Assembly: GCF_001640805.2 (NCBI RefSeq)
Contig: NC_066852.1
Location: 2,804,274-2,868,273 of the forward strand
From: Lates calcarifer
Lineage: Eukaryota; Chordata; Actinopteri; Centropomidae
Length of the DNA: 64,000 nt
Direction: 5' to 3'
How positions within the stretch are numbered: the stretch's first letter is position 1; every line of letters begins with the position of its first letter. Below the pieces are notes generated by a model. That model was not told the DNA's origin. It was given only the letters and a program-made list of their open reading frames with translations, and ran no database searches. The position numbers were made by a program, and so were the translations under genes. Shown piece by piece: positions 1-13,700 of this stretch.

Positions 1-1727
1 GGATGAATCTTTAAGACTATGGTGCTCCCAAACTTTTCATCTAGTGACAGCATCTTCAGAAAATCTTACTTCTTCAACATTTCATGTCATCAAAAGATGC
101 CTTAAAAAATGCATGCTAACAGCCTAACATTCCTAAAAGATAAAGGTGTTTTATTCTATACGTTTTTTATTTCCGTGAATCCCTTTCAGCTTCTACTAGA
201 GATGTAAATCTTAAAAACAGGTCACAATCATATACTTTCCATTTTAAAGACAGCTTAGCAATGTCCTCAAACAGCAGGGCACTGCAGTTGTTAGCTAACA
301 TTATTCAAACAGGAGTAAATGGTGCATTTGTCAGTGACAATTTTCAGCTTCAAACGCATTTGGTTTTCTAGTGGGTATTTATGTCAGTAGACCGTATATG
401 TGAGGTTGAGTCAAAATAAACTACACTGCCCATGTTCCTTGTAATGAAGGAACATGTCACCCAGTTCAGGGATGTGGTTCGCTGATGTGTTTTTATAGTT
501 TTTGGCGAGAGTGTGGTTTTGAGAGAGGGTGGTTTTATCTTGGGTACAGACAGTTTTTGTCAGTTGGCCAAAATAAACACTTGTGTATGTGTATTGTGCA
601 CTTTCTCTCTATCTCTGTTTTCTCACTCATGTGCACACATACACACATAAAGAGTCTGACTTTGCAAAGGGTTTACTTTATTGAATATGTGTTTGATGAT
701 ATAACTTGACTGGAACCAGATTTGTTTAATGTTATACAGATAAATTCATATAAATCTGAGACAAAAAAGTTTGAAAGTGGGAAATAAAAAATAAATAAAA
801 ACCTGTAGGTGAACCAACTATCTGCTATGAGCCATGTTTCAAATTTCTGTTTGTTGATGAGTTTGTTGAACTAATTTTTAGTCACAGCAATGTCCAAAAC
901 TATCTTTAAATCATGTGAAAAACTACTTCCACCATTAGTTTTCATTCAGCTCCTGAACATATGGCGAGAAGATCTGTGCTTGGAAAGGAGGATGGATGGC
1001 ATGAAATAGTAAAAACTTCTCTGAGCTGTGTGGCACAGACGAATGAGAAATGAGCCATTTTGATTTAGACAACAACCCTGTCTTTCCTCCAGACCAAACT
1101 TTAGAGTTTTGCCCCACTAGTTGTTAAAAAAATACTGAGAAAAGCAACTGTTGTTTGTGGTGTGTTAGTAACTTTATGTAAAACCTGAGGACCATTAGTC
1201 TTGTTCAGCAGTGACCCCGAAATATAAAAGTGGGTCATCTGGCCTTAATAAAGTAGTAAATTAATTATAAATATACAGTACAGTATAAATGGTACCCATC
1301 TTCACCAGCTGGAAGTTTCAGAAGTTAAATTTCCATCTTGAAAGGTTTTACAAAGAGATGTAAATAAACAAGACTTGAAGAAATAGTTGTGTCTAAAGAT
1401 TAATTCTGATTGCAGTTGGAGAAGAATGTCTTAGTGGCAGACTGAGCGGCAGCAGATGCCAGAAGTAGGGAGGAGCAGTCCAGGAGTATATCACATCCTC
1501 ACAGTTATTTTTAGTCAGAGGGTTCAGTGATAACAAAGGAATGACTCAGTTACTTTGATTGTTTGACTGAGACTGATTGTTTAAAGAGCAGTGAATGTGC
1601 GTAAAGAGCTGTTAATGATGTGTTCCTCCATATGTTCAGTGTTTGCGTCATGATTTTTGCCCTGAGAGCTGGAACGCTCTTTGAACTCAGTGACTAATGG
1701 CTTATTTTTTCTTTTTTTATATTGCAG
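1..1727 (+). other. Upstream intron sequence of gtf2i, no exon seen
   Basis: AT-rich sequence that precedes the first recognisable gtf2i exon. Short open frames here show no similarity to the GTF2I family and lack flanking splice signals. It ends in a good polypyrimidine tract and acceptor at about 1705-1727. It is most simply read as intron of gtf2i, whose N-terminal exons (leucine zipper and first I-repeats) must lie to the left of the window. Confidence 0.6.
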
Positions 1728-1753
1728 AATGTTTGATGAAAGGATTTTCACTG
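1728..1753 (+). CDS. gtf2i: gtf2i exon: MFDERIFT segment
   Basis: A 26-nt microexon. The acceptor follows the T-rich tract at 1705-1727 and the donor is gtaaga. It encodes MFDERIFT plus a split Gly/Ala codon and matches the conserved segment upstream of the fourth I-repeat region in mammalian TFII-I. It enters with one base finishing the previous codon and leaves in phase 1. Confidence 0.85.
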
Positions 1754-4700
1754 GTAAGAGTGTGATTAATTTAGTCTTTGTTCTAATACCATGTTCTCAT
1801 GCACATGAGCTGTGATTTGGCCTCATTAATAAAACACAGCTGATCTGTCTATTATGCTTTCTCGTGCCAATATCTCTAATTATACTGGAAAATGTTGATT
1901 CTTTCTAGAATTGCACGTTTTCTCGTTGGAAAAATGGTGTCAGCAAAAAGGGAGAAGACATTTGTATTTGTCAGAACAGCTTACCCAGCATTTCCAGACT
2001 GACTATTAGCATCATATACAGCAAATGCCAAACATTTTCATCACTATTGCTTGTAACTGTAAAGTGTCCTTACCAGTACATTTATTGATCACAAAAAGAG
2101 AACAGAGGAAAATTAATATATATATATATATATATCTGTTTTTTAAAGCTCTCAAATATCAATATAATTATCAACCTCAAAAATTCTCTATTAGTCCATT
2201 AGCTATAGTGTGCACAAACCAACCAAAACTGAAATAAAATTGATGCTAATTTGACCAATTTTCCAACTATATTTTGCATTTTAATTTAAATGACAAATGA
2301 TCTACATATTTTCAAGAGGAACTTTGGGTAAAATGTGATGCCTAACCCCAGGCATTAGCATACGATTGTCAGGATCTTTACGATTAATTACAGTAACTGG
2401 CCCTGTCAAGTCTTTATATATATATCTAACCCCACAGATGTTCTCCTCTAATGGGATGCAGTGTTTGTTTATCTTCTTCTTCTTGTTTGTTGAAGCTGCT
2501 GGCAAGATTGCAAGGGAGGAGGGAAAGCACGACCTGGGCTCCACGCCTGAAGACAGCTTCCCTGACAATCTGAGCATCCCGCCCAGCACAGCCGAGCTGG
2601 TCAGCAATCCTCACAGCAGCAGGTCAGAGCACAGCCCACACAGAAATTTAACATTCCCCCGCAGACTTTGTTTATAATGTGGAAATATGAGGCAGTGGCA
2701 TGTGGCCAAATTATATTGCATTTATAACCAGCATTACTCATAGTGTGGACTAAATTAAACTGTTTAAATATGCTGCTTTACGGAACATATCATTTACACT
2801 GCTACCGTGACACAGGCTGTGATAAGCTTAATTTTGGTGACAGCTCTTAATTCATATTTTAATTTGGCCTCATTTTGGTGGTTTTTCTTCTTTATATCCG
2901 GTGAGTGCATATGTAATGGGGCTATAGTTTTATAATGTCTGTGCTGGTGAGGGAAACCGAGCCACGTCTATCCAGTAGATCATTAGAGAAGATCGCGTGC
3001 AAGTTACTTAAATCTGAGAATAACAGTCGTCATGTTGCTCTGTAGATGAAGCAAAATATAAGACAAATCTGTAAATATCATTCATCTTAAGTATCTATAG
3101 TAACTAACCAGTGTTTGACCCTTGAACAGTATCCACCACACAGGCTTGGAGAAGTCAGCTGAGCAGAAAGAAATGAATCAGTTTTTTGCTAATCGCCCAC
3201 ATGTTTTTTATTTCACTTCACAGATCAACAAGTGCGTGTGTGAGTCCCTTAGCTGACTGTGAAGCAGGTATGTGCATTATAAAAATAACTCTTATGGTAT
3301 TTTGCCATCTGAAGTAACAAAATATTTCAGCCCTGAGTATTGAATGAAAGTTTTAAAGCAGTGTTAACACTCCTTGGAAATCTTTTGAAGAAATACCCCA
3401 CCGTGTTTTGCAGACCATTCAGTTCAAACATACTCTATTGCAGACTTAAATCTGTTTAACACAGCCATAAAACACAAATGCCACAGGCTGATGGGAACTC
3501 AGGCAGAATGAACTGTTCATTCCCCACAGGTCCTTCAGGAGATTGCATTCCTTTGAAAAGGATTAAAACAGAGCCTCCAGATGGGGAAATCATTCAAGTT
3601 ACAGTGCCAGGTAAGTGAGCACACACTGAGCAGCCATTAGCTTTGAAAATTGTTCACTTCTCAAAATATAAACACAGTATCCAGAGATGGGTTTTCATAG
3701 ATTGTCACTGACATATCACAGGTTTTCACAGTCTTCATCTGTTGCTGTCCCTTCTCCAGTTATACTGTAGCAGCTTTGCATAATTGAATTTTGCAGACTT
3801 CAGTAACTATGCACTGTAGTATCAGTACACTGCACAATGCATGCTCATCTTTACCCACCCTGAGAGAGGCAAAAAGTAATCATTGCTGTGAGTTGCTTTC
3901 AGTTAAAAGACTAACTGCATGTTGCTACTGAGAAGACAGTTTGGACAGTCTTTGCTGTTAAATTTTGCATCCTCTGTGGGTTAGCATTTTCAAACAGCAC
4001 CCAAATTTTATTTGCAGATAAGCACACAGTGAAACCACAGAGTTGGAGTCAGTGAGGATCTGATACATGTCAGTTGGAGCCAAGTTTATAATTTAGGCTA
4101 ATAAATGAACATCTTGGCAAGCACAGCTTTTACTTTTTCAAATTCCATTTTTATGTTTGCTAACAAAGTTTGGGGAAGTGTCCATGCACAGAAAAGTGCA
4201 CTGTTTAAAAACACTTCCTATAAAATGTGAATCTCAGGAGTGTGTGGTCTGTATGTATGTTTTAGAGTAGGGCAGGGCTTGTTTTGTTTCCTCTGCACAA
4301 CTTTTCTACCTCAGATAAAAAGTAGTTTACAGCTGCTTCCCTAACCTTTGTAATGGCATATTTCTTCTTCTCTTCTTACCTCTTGTTTTGAGTTGAGTTG
4401 TGTGGTGTCATTAGTTTGTAAAGTCTTTCTGAGTAGCAACATGTTTCCAGACAAACACACACTATCACAAGAGATCAGCAAACCAATACAGGAAATATTT
4501 GTTGCTCTCTTGTGGTGACAAAAAAAATATGTTTCTCCAGATGCTGGTACGAGTGGGGAGGAGCCCAGCGAGTCTGTGGCCGAGCCTGTCTCAGCTGCAG
4601 CATGTCCAGCCACAGCCTCGCCCTCCGCTCCCCCCGCCACCCCTGCTCCCTCGGCTCCCCATCACCCGATGGAAAATCACACAGGTAACTGCAGCCACGT

Positions 4701-7700
4701 CAGCCTCCACCTCCATTTCATCCACCCCCTTCTCACCTCAGCTCCTGGAATGGCAGCTCCACCCACAGCTTTTCAACCAGCCTGGTGCTGTCCGGCGCCC
4801 ACCACTGCCACCCGCACACTGTGGCCATTTTTAGGGTGCTAAATAAGCTGCAGCACGTATGAAACCACTTTTCTCAGATACTTTATCTTCCACACTCCCA
4901 CTTCCCCCAAACCTGAGTAGACACATCCCCAACCTTAAAGATCCCACCTCCCCAAGTCTGACCCACTGTAGTTTTTCTCTTCCCTCAGTCATACAGAGCT
5001 CTCATCTGTTAAAGGCACCATGCATCAGCTGTAGCATCTGACACTGGATCACCTCTGTCGTTACGTCAGAGCATAAACTGAAAGTCATTTCTCTGGTCAT
5101 TTCAAAACTGATGCACTGTGCACATTTCCAGATTTTGAGCTGTATTCTCCTCTAGTCCTGCTGCCCACAACAATTAGTGTTAGATCTTATTAGAAAGACC
5201 AAAATGCTCCTCAGAACATCCTGACACCTGAATCCTACCTCTGTCTAACACAGACCTGTCTGTAGACTGAAACAGCTCTCCCCTTTAAACCATAGGAGAC
5301 TAGAGTAAAGTTACCAAGAACCTCTGAGTAGACTACACTCTCTTCTCAAACTCCACTCGCCTCGTTTAGCAAATAAATTCGGACCTATTTAAAAAATGGT
5401 TTACAGTACATTTTTGTAATTAAGCTGCGCAGAAGACGCATTAAAATATGGTTAAAGGATGGTGCTCAGTGGTTAAAGGCTAAAAGTTTATTTAAGAGTT
5501 TGTTAGTGATTAAGTAAGAAAGTTCTTGCACTGACGCCGAAACTGTTGAACTGCCAATAGTTAATTAAAGGAACTCTGGCAAACTGCTTGCACTGAGCAT
5601 GTGGTACTCTGTTATCTACTTAATGTTTCTTTCTTTTTTAATTCATTTAACCAGTGAATTAGGTCATTTTTTAACATTTGAAGGTAGTGCTATACCAGTG
5701 CTGCAGAGAATGAAGAGTCTACTCAGTGTGATCTTGGGTGTAGCATACAGTGCTTTCAAGAGGCGTTTTGTTTTATTTTATTTATTTGATTGTGCTTTGT
5801 TTAAGTTTTCTTTTCTTTCACAAATGACCACTAAAGGAAAGAAAATAAAGGTAAGTGCAGCAAATGTCACATTTTGTATTACTTGCTGTTACAGCTCTCA
5901 TCAGGAGCTATGGTGATTAAGCTGAGGTTACATCATGTTTCAAATAATAAGTTTCACAAAGTGTGTGAGTCCAAGCTCGCACCAAGAAATAAATACCATA
6001 TGCATTGTATTGCGGTTGGTCTGTGTGATATGGCTGAGATGAATATCACACACACAACTGTATTCTACTTTAATGCAAAACCTCTACACTATTTTCAAAC
6101 TTTGACAGCTCATTTAGTTTTTAATTAGTTTGCCTGGAACCATTAATTTAAACTACTTTTGTGAACTAATTACCTGACGTGATCATACAGTATCGTCATG
6201 ATACAATTCCACTGAAAGACGACAGACTGTATAAAATGCTTACCTTTGTATGTTGTTTGTTAGTTTGTCCTTTGTGTATATACAAGTAGGCACATTATAC
6301 AAATGTAATAATTACTGCAACAAACTGTGGAGAATGCTCAAAGCAAACCTCATCTGCCACACTGTTAACTGCTACTGACAAAGTCTGTTGAGGTCAGTGA
6401 ACAGTAAACCATCAAGACACGAACAGCATTGGAGTAATTCATCACATCTTTGAATTCTTTGTTGTGTAAATGTTTGAGAGTAGCCGTGTGTTTGCCCGTC
6501 TCACCTTTTTCTTGCGCCTTGCAGCTGAAGCTGTGTCACCCAGTGCGGCCTCTCAGAGCATCAGAAGATCCTCTGAAGGTAGGTTTAAAATCAAATTCTC
6601 ACACTTGCGTGCAGAGACCATAAAAACATAATTAGGATTTTGTAATTGTGAGATGAGCATGTAGTTATGATAAAGTTAGAACTTGTATTTACAGTGAATC
6701 TTGTTTAGCCTGTACCTCAGGTGCAGTGTAGTTTTGTGGCTTTTAGTCACATTTACCTCAAGAATTACTTCCAACTTTGTTTTTCAACCCCATTTTTGCA
6801 CTTTTACCTGTGTTCTTTCTTACCTCCATTTGTTATGGTCTCCGGTGATTAATACACCACACAGTCAGTTTGTCATTACCAGGTCAGTGTAGGACGGGGG
6901 GCATTTATCAAAATAAAGTTGGTGAAGGGAGAAGTAGTAATGTTCACAGGTGAGCTCCCACTAACCTGAGCTGTCCTTGAAATAATTCTCTCTCATGGAG
7001 TAAATGTTTTTGTGTTTTCATTTGTCTGACTCGCTCAGCGGGGAGTCTGGTGGAGGACATTGGTGAAATGATTCTTCAGCTTCGGAGACAAGTGGAGAGC
7101 CTCTTCAGCATGAAGTACGGTAAGTACCTGTACCTGTTCTGTCAGGTCTGCTCATTTTGCAGTAAGACTTTGATCTCCTCCACATGTACACACCCATTAC
7201 CAGTGTACAGAGATTAAAAGCTAAGCTTTTAAAGTATTCAAATATTAATATTGTAACATTCAAGTTTTTTAAATAATTTAGCACATTGGAATTAGTCTGT
7301 TCAATGTGGGGTAAATTAGAGGAGGTGAAAAATAATTATCTAAATTTCACATCAGAGGAGTTAAAGCAAAGAGGTATCAAGCATTTGTGTTTTCATAGCA
7401 GATAAAAACTGTATGAAGGAAGCAGCTTATCAACATCAGACGACTATCAACAACATTAGGTATCAGCCAAACAATGTTTTGCTTGGTTTGATAATGGTAA
7501 GAGTATAATCACCAAGGTAATTGCTGAGATCAGGAAACATGCCGATAAGAGCAAAACTGGTGGTAATAGGCCCTCACTCCAGTCAGCCTGTAAACTGGAT
7601 GTTTACAACTGACTGGTTTGTAATTTTACCATCCGCCTTTGTAGCGTCTTCCAAATAAGTCTGGCTATCCTGCAAGTGTCTTCATCTGTCTCTGCCTTCT

Positions 7701-10700
7701 CCTCTTCCTCAGCTGAAGCTCTGGGCCTTCCTGAACCAGCCAAGGTGCCCTACTCCAAGTTCCAGATGTACCCAGAGGATCTGTACGTCACCGGGCTGCC
7801 GGAGGGGATCTCCCTCCGAAGGCCCAACTGTTTCGGAGCAGCCAAACTACGCAAGATCCTGGCTGCTAGCAGTCAGATCCAGTTTGTTATCAAAAGGTAA
7901 GAGCGTGTAAAGACACTGTACAGTATACTATGTTTATCATTTAATGTCCATATTACTTAGTATAACAGGGATGTCTTCAGACACTTTAATGTAGCTGCTG
8001 ATTCACTGCACAGTAAATATTCTACTAATCTTTTGTTTGTTTCCAGACCTGAGCTGTTAACTGAGCAAGTAAAACAAGAAATGCCTTCTATCCCTGTCTG
8101 TGATTCAGGTACGTCCATCTTATCTTCTTGTTGGAGATGTTAGGCATGCAGCCATAATGTATTTAAGTGAATGTAACTGAAAAATGACAGCAAATCGTCC
8201 ACTGTTATATTATGTATTATTTGCCCTTTTATCCAGACAGGAAGGCTTCATTAAAAGGCTTTGTTTTGTTGAAATTCAGGCCCTAGATACATTAGGGTTT
8301 AGTCCTGGAAAATTGCACCAACACAAAAAATCCGGAAGCTTTATTATTCACTATCCCTGTGCTGTAAATGGCATATTTACCTAAAAGCCCTGCTGAAAAA
8401 ATGAAGCCACTCTGCATGTCATGGTCATGAATTTGTAATTATTTGCTCATTTTCCCAGTCCCATTATTTTGTCAACATTAGTCATTTCTAATTTAGATTG
8501 TGCAAGCTGAGACTGTGACCAGTTTGCAAATTGCAGCAGGAGCTCCAGTGAAGTGTTTTCCTGCATACCAGATCACCAACAGCTTGTGTGTTTGTAATGG
8601 CTGCTGTCACAGCTGCTTGCACCATTGTTTTAGTGAATAAAGACACTGTGAATTCATCATCGTCACTGTATCTGGACCTAACTCAGTCATATTATATACA
8701 GTACACATCTCTAAAGGATGTAAACCTGCATCCTTCCCACAGACTGCATTAGTGAGAGCTCTGAAGATGAAGTAGTATCTTAGCTGACAGGCTAAGGCTG
8801 TATGCAGATAAATTCTACCATCTGGAAGCTCATAATTTAAGATGCTATTAATACTGTATAGATTGTTAAGCCCCTTGAAGCTTGTGATATGTGATTTGTG
8901 GTTCATGATAGTGGGCGCTAAAAATAAAATGACTTGAATTTGACTATTTGCACTGTCCTCTGCAGGCCTTGAAATTATGAGGTCAAATCCAGTTCACGCT
9001 TTATTTTTAAAACCTGAAGGAAAAAGAAAGTCCTTGCAGGGATTTCCTGCAGCTATCGCTACCTTTTATTCGTGAACAAAGCTCAGCTGCTGGAACAAGG
9101 AGCTCTTAGTGTTTGTAGTAAATCTTAAGAGACAACAAAAACAAAAGTTTAACCTTTAAATGTTTTTCCAAAGAGCTGGATGCCAAGGACGCAGCATCAG
9201 TAACAGAGGATACCGCAGCTGTATCCAAGAGACCTGGATTCTCAGGTACATTCGGGATTCAGTTTTCACTTCCACTCATCACTTTGAAGCTTGGATTTGA
9301 TGCAGTGCATTGTTGAGACATAAATCTGTGTTGTGTATTGACATTTATCACCCTCACTTTTAAAACTAAAGAATGAAAAAGGCTCAATAACTGCAGCACT
9401 CTGAGGAAGTGCATTGTTGGAATGGATATTTATTTAGATGAAATTTCAAAGTGCCTTCTGTCCCCCGTCTGCAGAGTGCTTGGAGTCCAAGCTGTCCAGG
9501 ATCGACCTGGCCAACACACTGCGAGAGCAGGTCCAAGATCTGTTCAACAGGAAGTATGGGGAGGCATTGGGCATCAAGTACCCCGTCCAAGTGCCTTACA
9601 AGAGGATCAAAAACAACCCGGACTCGGTCATCATCGAGGGCCTTCCCCCCGGCATCCCCTTCAGGAAGCCCTGCACCTTCGGCTCCCAGAACCTGGAGAG
9701 GATCCTGGCAGTGGCTGATAAAATCAGCTTCACCATCACCAGGTGGGAACCTGTGTCATTCACAGTAACAGTTAGGACAGTACAGAGTTGTCTGAAGCAA
9801 ACATAACTTATACTATACGCTGCATGTTATAGACGGGGTCATCGCTGATCGTTGAATTAAAGATACTGAAACCGCACTTCTCAAGTTTCAGAAGCTACAA
9901 AAAGAGAAAGGATCAAATACTACTTTTTGAGGAGCTGGAAGCTGAGAATATTTGGCATTTATGTTTAATAAATGACTTGTAAAATTAATCACTTGTACAA
10001 ACACTATTAAAAAATAAGTTTTAGCAGCTTTAGAGCCTGATCAGCATCAAAATACAGCAAATTGTAAAATCTGACAGTGTTGGGAAACCTTTTAAAAATC
10101 GCAGAATCTGCTCCAGTGAGAAGAAAAATAAATAACTTTCTTGGCCCGTTTTCTAACTTTGCACAGAAATGTAACTGAAATCTGTCAACTTGTTTTTGAG
10201 ATATCCCAACATAACAACCCTCCATGGCATTGTTTGGGTCTGCAGTCAACAGGGTCTGTTGTTTTCCACAGTCACAAAACTTAATGAGATGTTGTGCTGT
10301 TTAAAGAAAAACTTCAAAATCCAGTTTTAGTTTAGAAAGAATCTTTGTGAGCTCGCAGCATGCTGCCAGAGACTGTGAGTTCTTCAAACAGGTAGAAAGC
10401 AAAATTATTTTATTAACCATAAAAACAGAACAGGCTTAAATATTTGCTGCATTAGAACATTAGAGAGCAGCCACCCTGTACTGTTGCAGACAGGAAGACT
10501 TGAATTGCTGTGTCTTTAAAAATCATAGTCAAATCTTTGAATCCTTCATCGTGACCTTCTCCTTTCACTTTGTTCTTCTCAGACCTTTTCAAGGACTCAT
10601 TCCAAAACCAGGTCAGAACAGAATTTGATTCATTATCAAATCTGATTAATTAACTATAATCTCAGCATAGTGAACTAATATTAATGTCATGTAATATTAA

Positions 10701-13700
10701 TGTTTCATCATTTTATCAGCACCTCGACGAGTCACTTTACTAAAGAAGGCCTACGCCTCGATAAGTGGTGAGTAGAAAATGTTTTACAGCATCCTGATTT
10801 TCAGGAACTTTATTTTGAAAGTCGTCAGTAACTGATCGTCTTCACCTGACAGACGATGACGACATCAACCGCATGGGAGAGAAAGTCGTCCTCCGAGAGC
10901 AAGTCAAAGAACTGTTCAACAAGAAATACGGTAAATGGATGTTCATTATTATTTGATCTAGATTTAGATGATAGAGAAGAGAGAGAGAAGGAGTGGGAAA
11001 AGGAAAGAGAGAAAAGATGAGAGAGTTACAGAAACGAGAGGGAGAGAGAATGAAGAAAGGGACAGATAAAGTAAAGGAGAGATAATGAGAAAGAAGAAAG
11101 GGAGTGGAGAAAAGAGAAGACAGAAAGGATAAAGGGAGAGAGAGAGAGAAGATGGGGAGAAAAGAGGGAGAGATAAAACAGAGAAGACGGAGGAGAGAGA
11201 TAAGACCAGTAAAAAGGGGGAGAGAAAAGAGAAGAGAGAGGGAGAGAGAAAGGTGAGAGGACAGAAGAGAAGGGGGGCAGATAAGAAAAGAGGAGAGAGG
11301 GAGAAAGGGAGGGAGAAGAGAGGATGAGAAAGAGGAGACAGGAAGAGAAAAGAGGATGAGAGAAAAGAAAGAAAAGAGAGGGAGGAGGGAAAAGAAGAGA
11401 GATGAGAAAAGGAAGAAAAGAGGAAGAAAGAGGGAGAGAGAGAAGAGAAGGAGAAAGGGTGAGAGATAAGACAAAAGAGAAGAATGAAGAAAAGAGGAAG
11501 AGAGAAGAAAAGAAAAATGAGAGAAGACGTGAGAGGGAGAAAGAGGGAAAAAGGGAGATGGAGAGAGAAAAATGAAGAGAGGGAGAGACAAGAGAAAAGA
11601 AGACAGAAAAGAGAAAAAGGAGGAAGAGGAGAATAAAGTGAGAGAAGGGGAATGAAAGGTGAGGGGGAGAGAGAAAAACAAGAGGTGGACAGAAGAGAGA
11701 AATGAGGAGACAAAGGGAGAGAGAATGAGAAAGGGAGACAAAAAGAGAGAAGGGAAGAGAGGGAACACAGCACAGTGCAAATTCCACAGATGTACAGTAA
11801 TATTACCAACAACAACAATAATGCTAATAATTAGAATAAGAACAGTAACAGTGTGTGTGGAGCAGGATCATGGGGGTAGCAGGTGGTCTGCACACACAGA
11901 TCCAGACTCTAACACTCCAGAGGCAGAAACATCTGCAGGACCGGAGAGAGGAGAGAAAGCACAGACGTACGATAGAGAAGAGGAGAGGGGAGCTCAGTGC
12001 ATCATGGGAAATGTCATGTCAAAGCTCTCACATCGTCCATTTAAATGAATCAGACTCAGGACAAAGTGAGAGAGGACTGGGATATATCATATTCTGGATG
12101 AGGCCAGTGTGCTCCAGTAGCATCATTACCTACCATTAGCTTTCCTGATTTACTTTAATGGGCATTATTATACTGCAGGCTAAATACTGAGAAGTAATCA
12201 CTTTATACATATGGAAAAGTAAAAATACCTTGTATCAGATAGAAAACGCAGCACAGCAGCACGCACTGTTATTACAATAATTATTCACTATTCATTTTTC
12301 CTCAGGCACTTTTACTTCCTCTTCCCTACACTGATGAAGTGAAATGTAAACTTCCACATTTCAAACCTGTCATTCAGTTAAAGTTGTGTTTATATTAACA
12401 TTTAGAGTTGTTTTGGTTTTTTGGTCAAAAAGCTTACCTGTTGTCTTTGTTGGGTTTAGGTGAGGCTCTGGGCTTAGACCGCTCCGTCGTGGTCCCGTAC
12501 AAGCTAATCCGTGGCAGTCCAGAGTCTGTAGAAGTTAGTGGCCTTCCAGACGACATCCCCTTCCGAAACCCAAACACCTACGACATCGTGTGCCTGGAGA
12601 AAATCCTTCAAGCCACAGATAAAATAACATTCAACATCAAGAGCCAGCTACAGTGAGTGTGGAGACACCTGAATATCCAGCAGCCTGTTAGTTGTCACCA
12701 CGCTGTGTATTCCAGTGGGAATTTAGGGTTTTGCTTCTTGGTAGTTAAGCTCATTACAGTTTATTTATGCTTTGGATTTAAATCCAGCCTCTGAGATGTC
12801 AGAGAATAAATCTCCCTACACTGCAAATGTAAATAATATGAAACAGTGAACAATATTTTGACATTGAAGCAGTTAAGCTATGATGAAAGAATGGAGGCAG
12901 ACTTAAATCATGCTAAATTTTGGCATTTTTCTTTCTTTTTAGTTCTGAAATGAATGGAGCCCAAACAGTACACTAATGCATATGACTCTGTTGTTTTGTA
13001 ATTGTAAGAAAAAATATTTGTTTTGACTCCATCTCTGAAAACAAGCACTACACCACCTGAAATGACACAGCTTTCTCCCTCTCACACAGGCCCTTTGCAG
13101 AAATCTGTAGCCAGGCCTGTAACACAGGTAGGTGCTCTTTCATTTCCTTGCTAGAGCTACTGTATGTGCTGTGAAACCTACTGTCCGTACCTGGAAGTGA
13201 AACCATTTCCTTTGTGTCGTCAGTAGGAACAGACGCCTCCACCAATCGACGAAAGCGCAAGAGAGTCCAGGAGAGCAATCGAGTTCCTGCCTCCTCTGAC
13301 CTGGGGATATCAACCAATCAGATTCCAGTGATGGTACGTTTGAAAAACACGAGACGTTAGAGAATAACTCTGGTACTTTTTGAACCTGGGCCTTATTTCC
13401 ATGTTTTGGGTGCAAATGACTATAGGGACAAAAATGAGCATTAACAGCAAACAGCTACTGCAGTCTCACACAATGGACATGTATCCACAAAGTCCACTAA
13501 AGTGCTTGTTTTTGCCTCTGACAGACTCAGATTGTTACTATAGGTGTCTGTAATAGGACTGATAGGATAAGAGTCCCACAGAAATAGATCTTTTGATCAA
13601 ACATTTACACCTACTAAACATGGGAAACTAAGACCCAGAGTCAAAAATAAAGAGGACACAAAATTGGATAAATTAGGCATAAGGTCAAAACAAATCAGCA

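Noticed and set aside
5830..5862. Possible tiny gtf2i exon ending aaataaag|gtaagt
   Set aside because: A good donor, but no acceptor gives a length compatible with the phase 1-1 neighbours, and no family similarity.
10842..11818. Three overlapping open frames of 253-312 codons on the minus strand
   Set aside because: They are the complement of the polypurine tract. The proteins are almost only Ser, Leu, Phe and Pro, and stop triplets are missing for compositional reasons.
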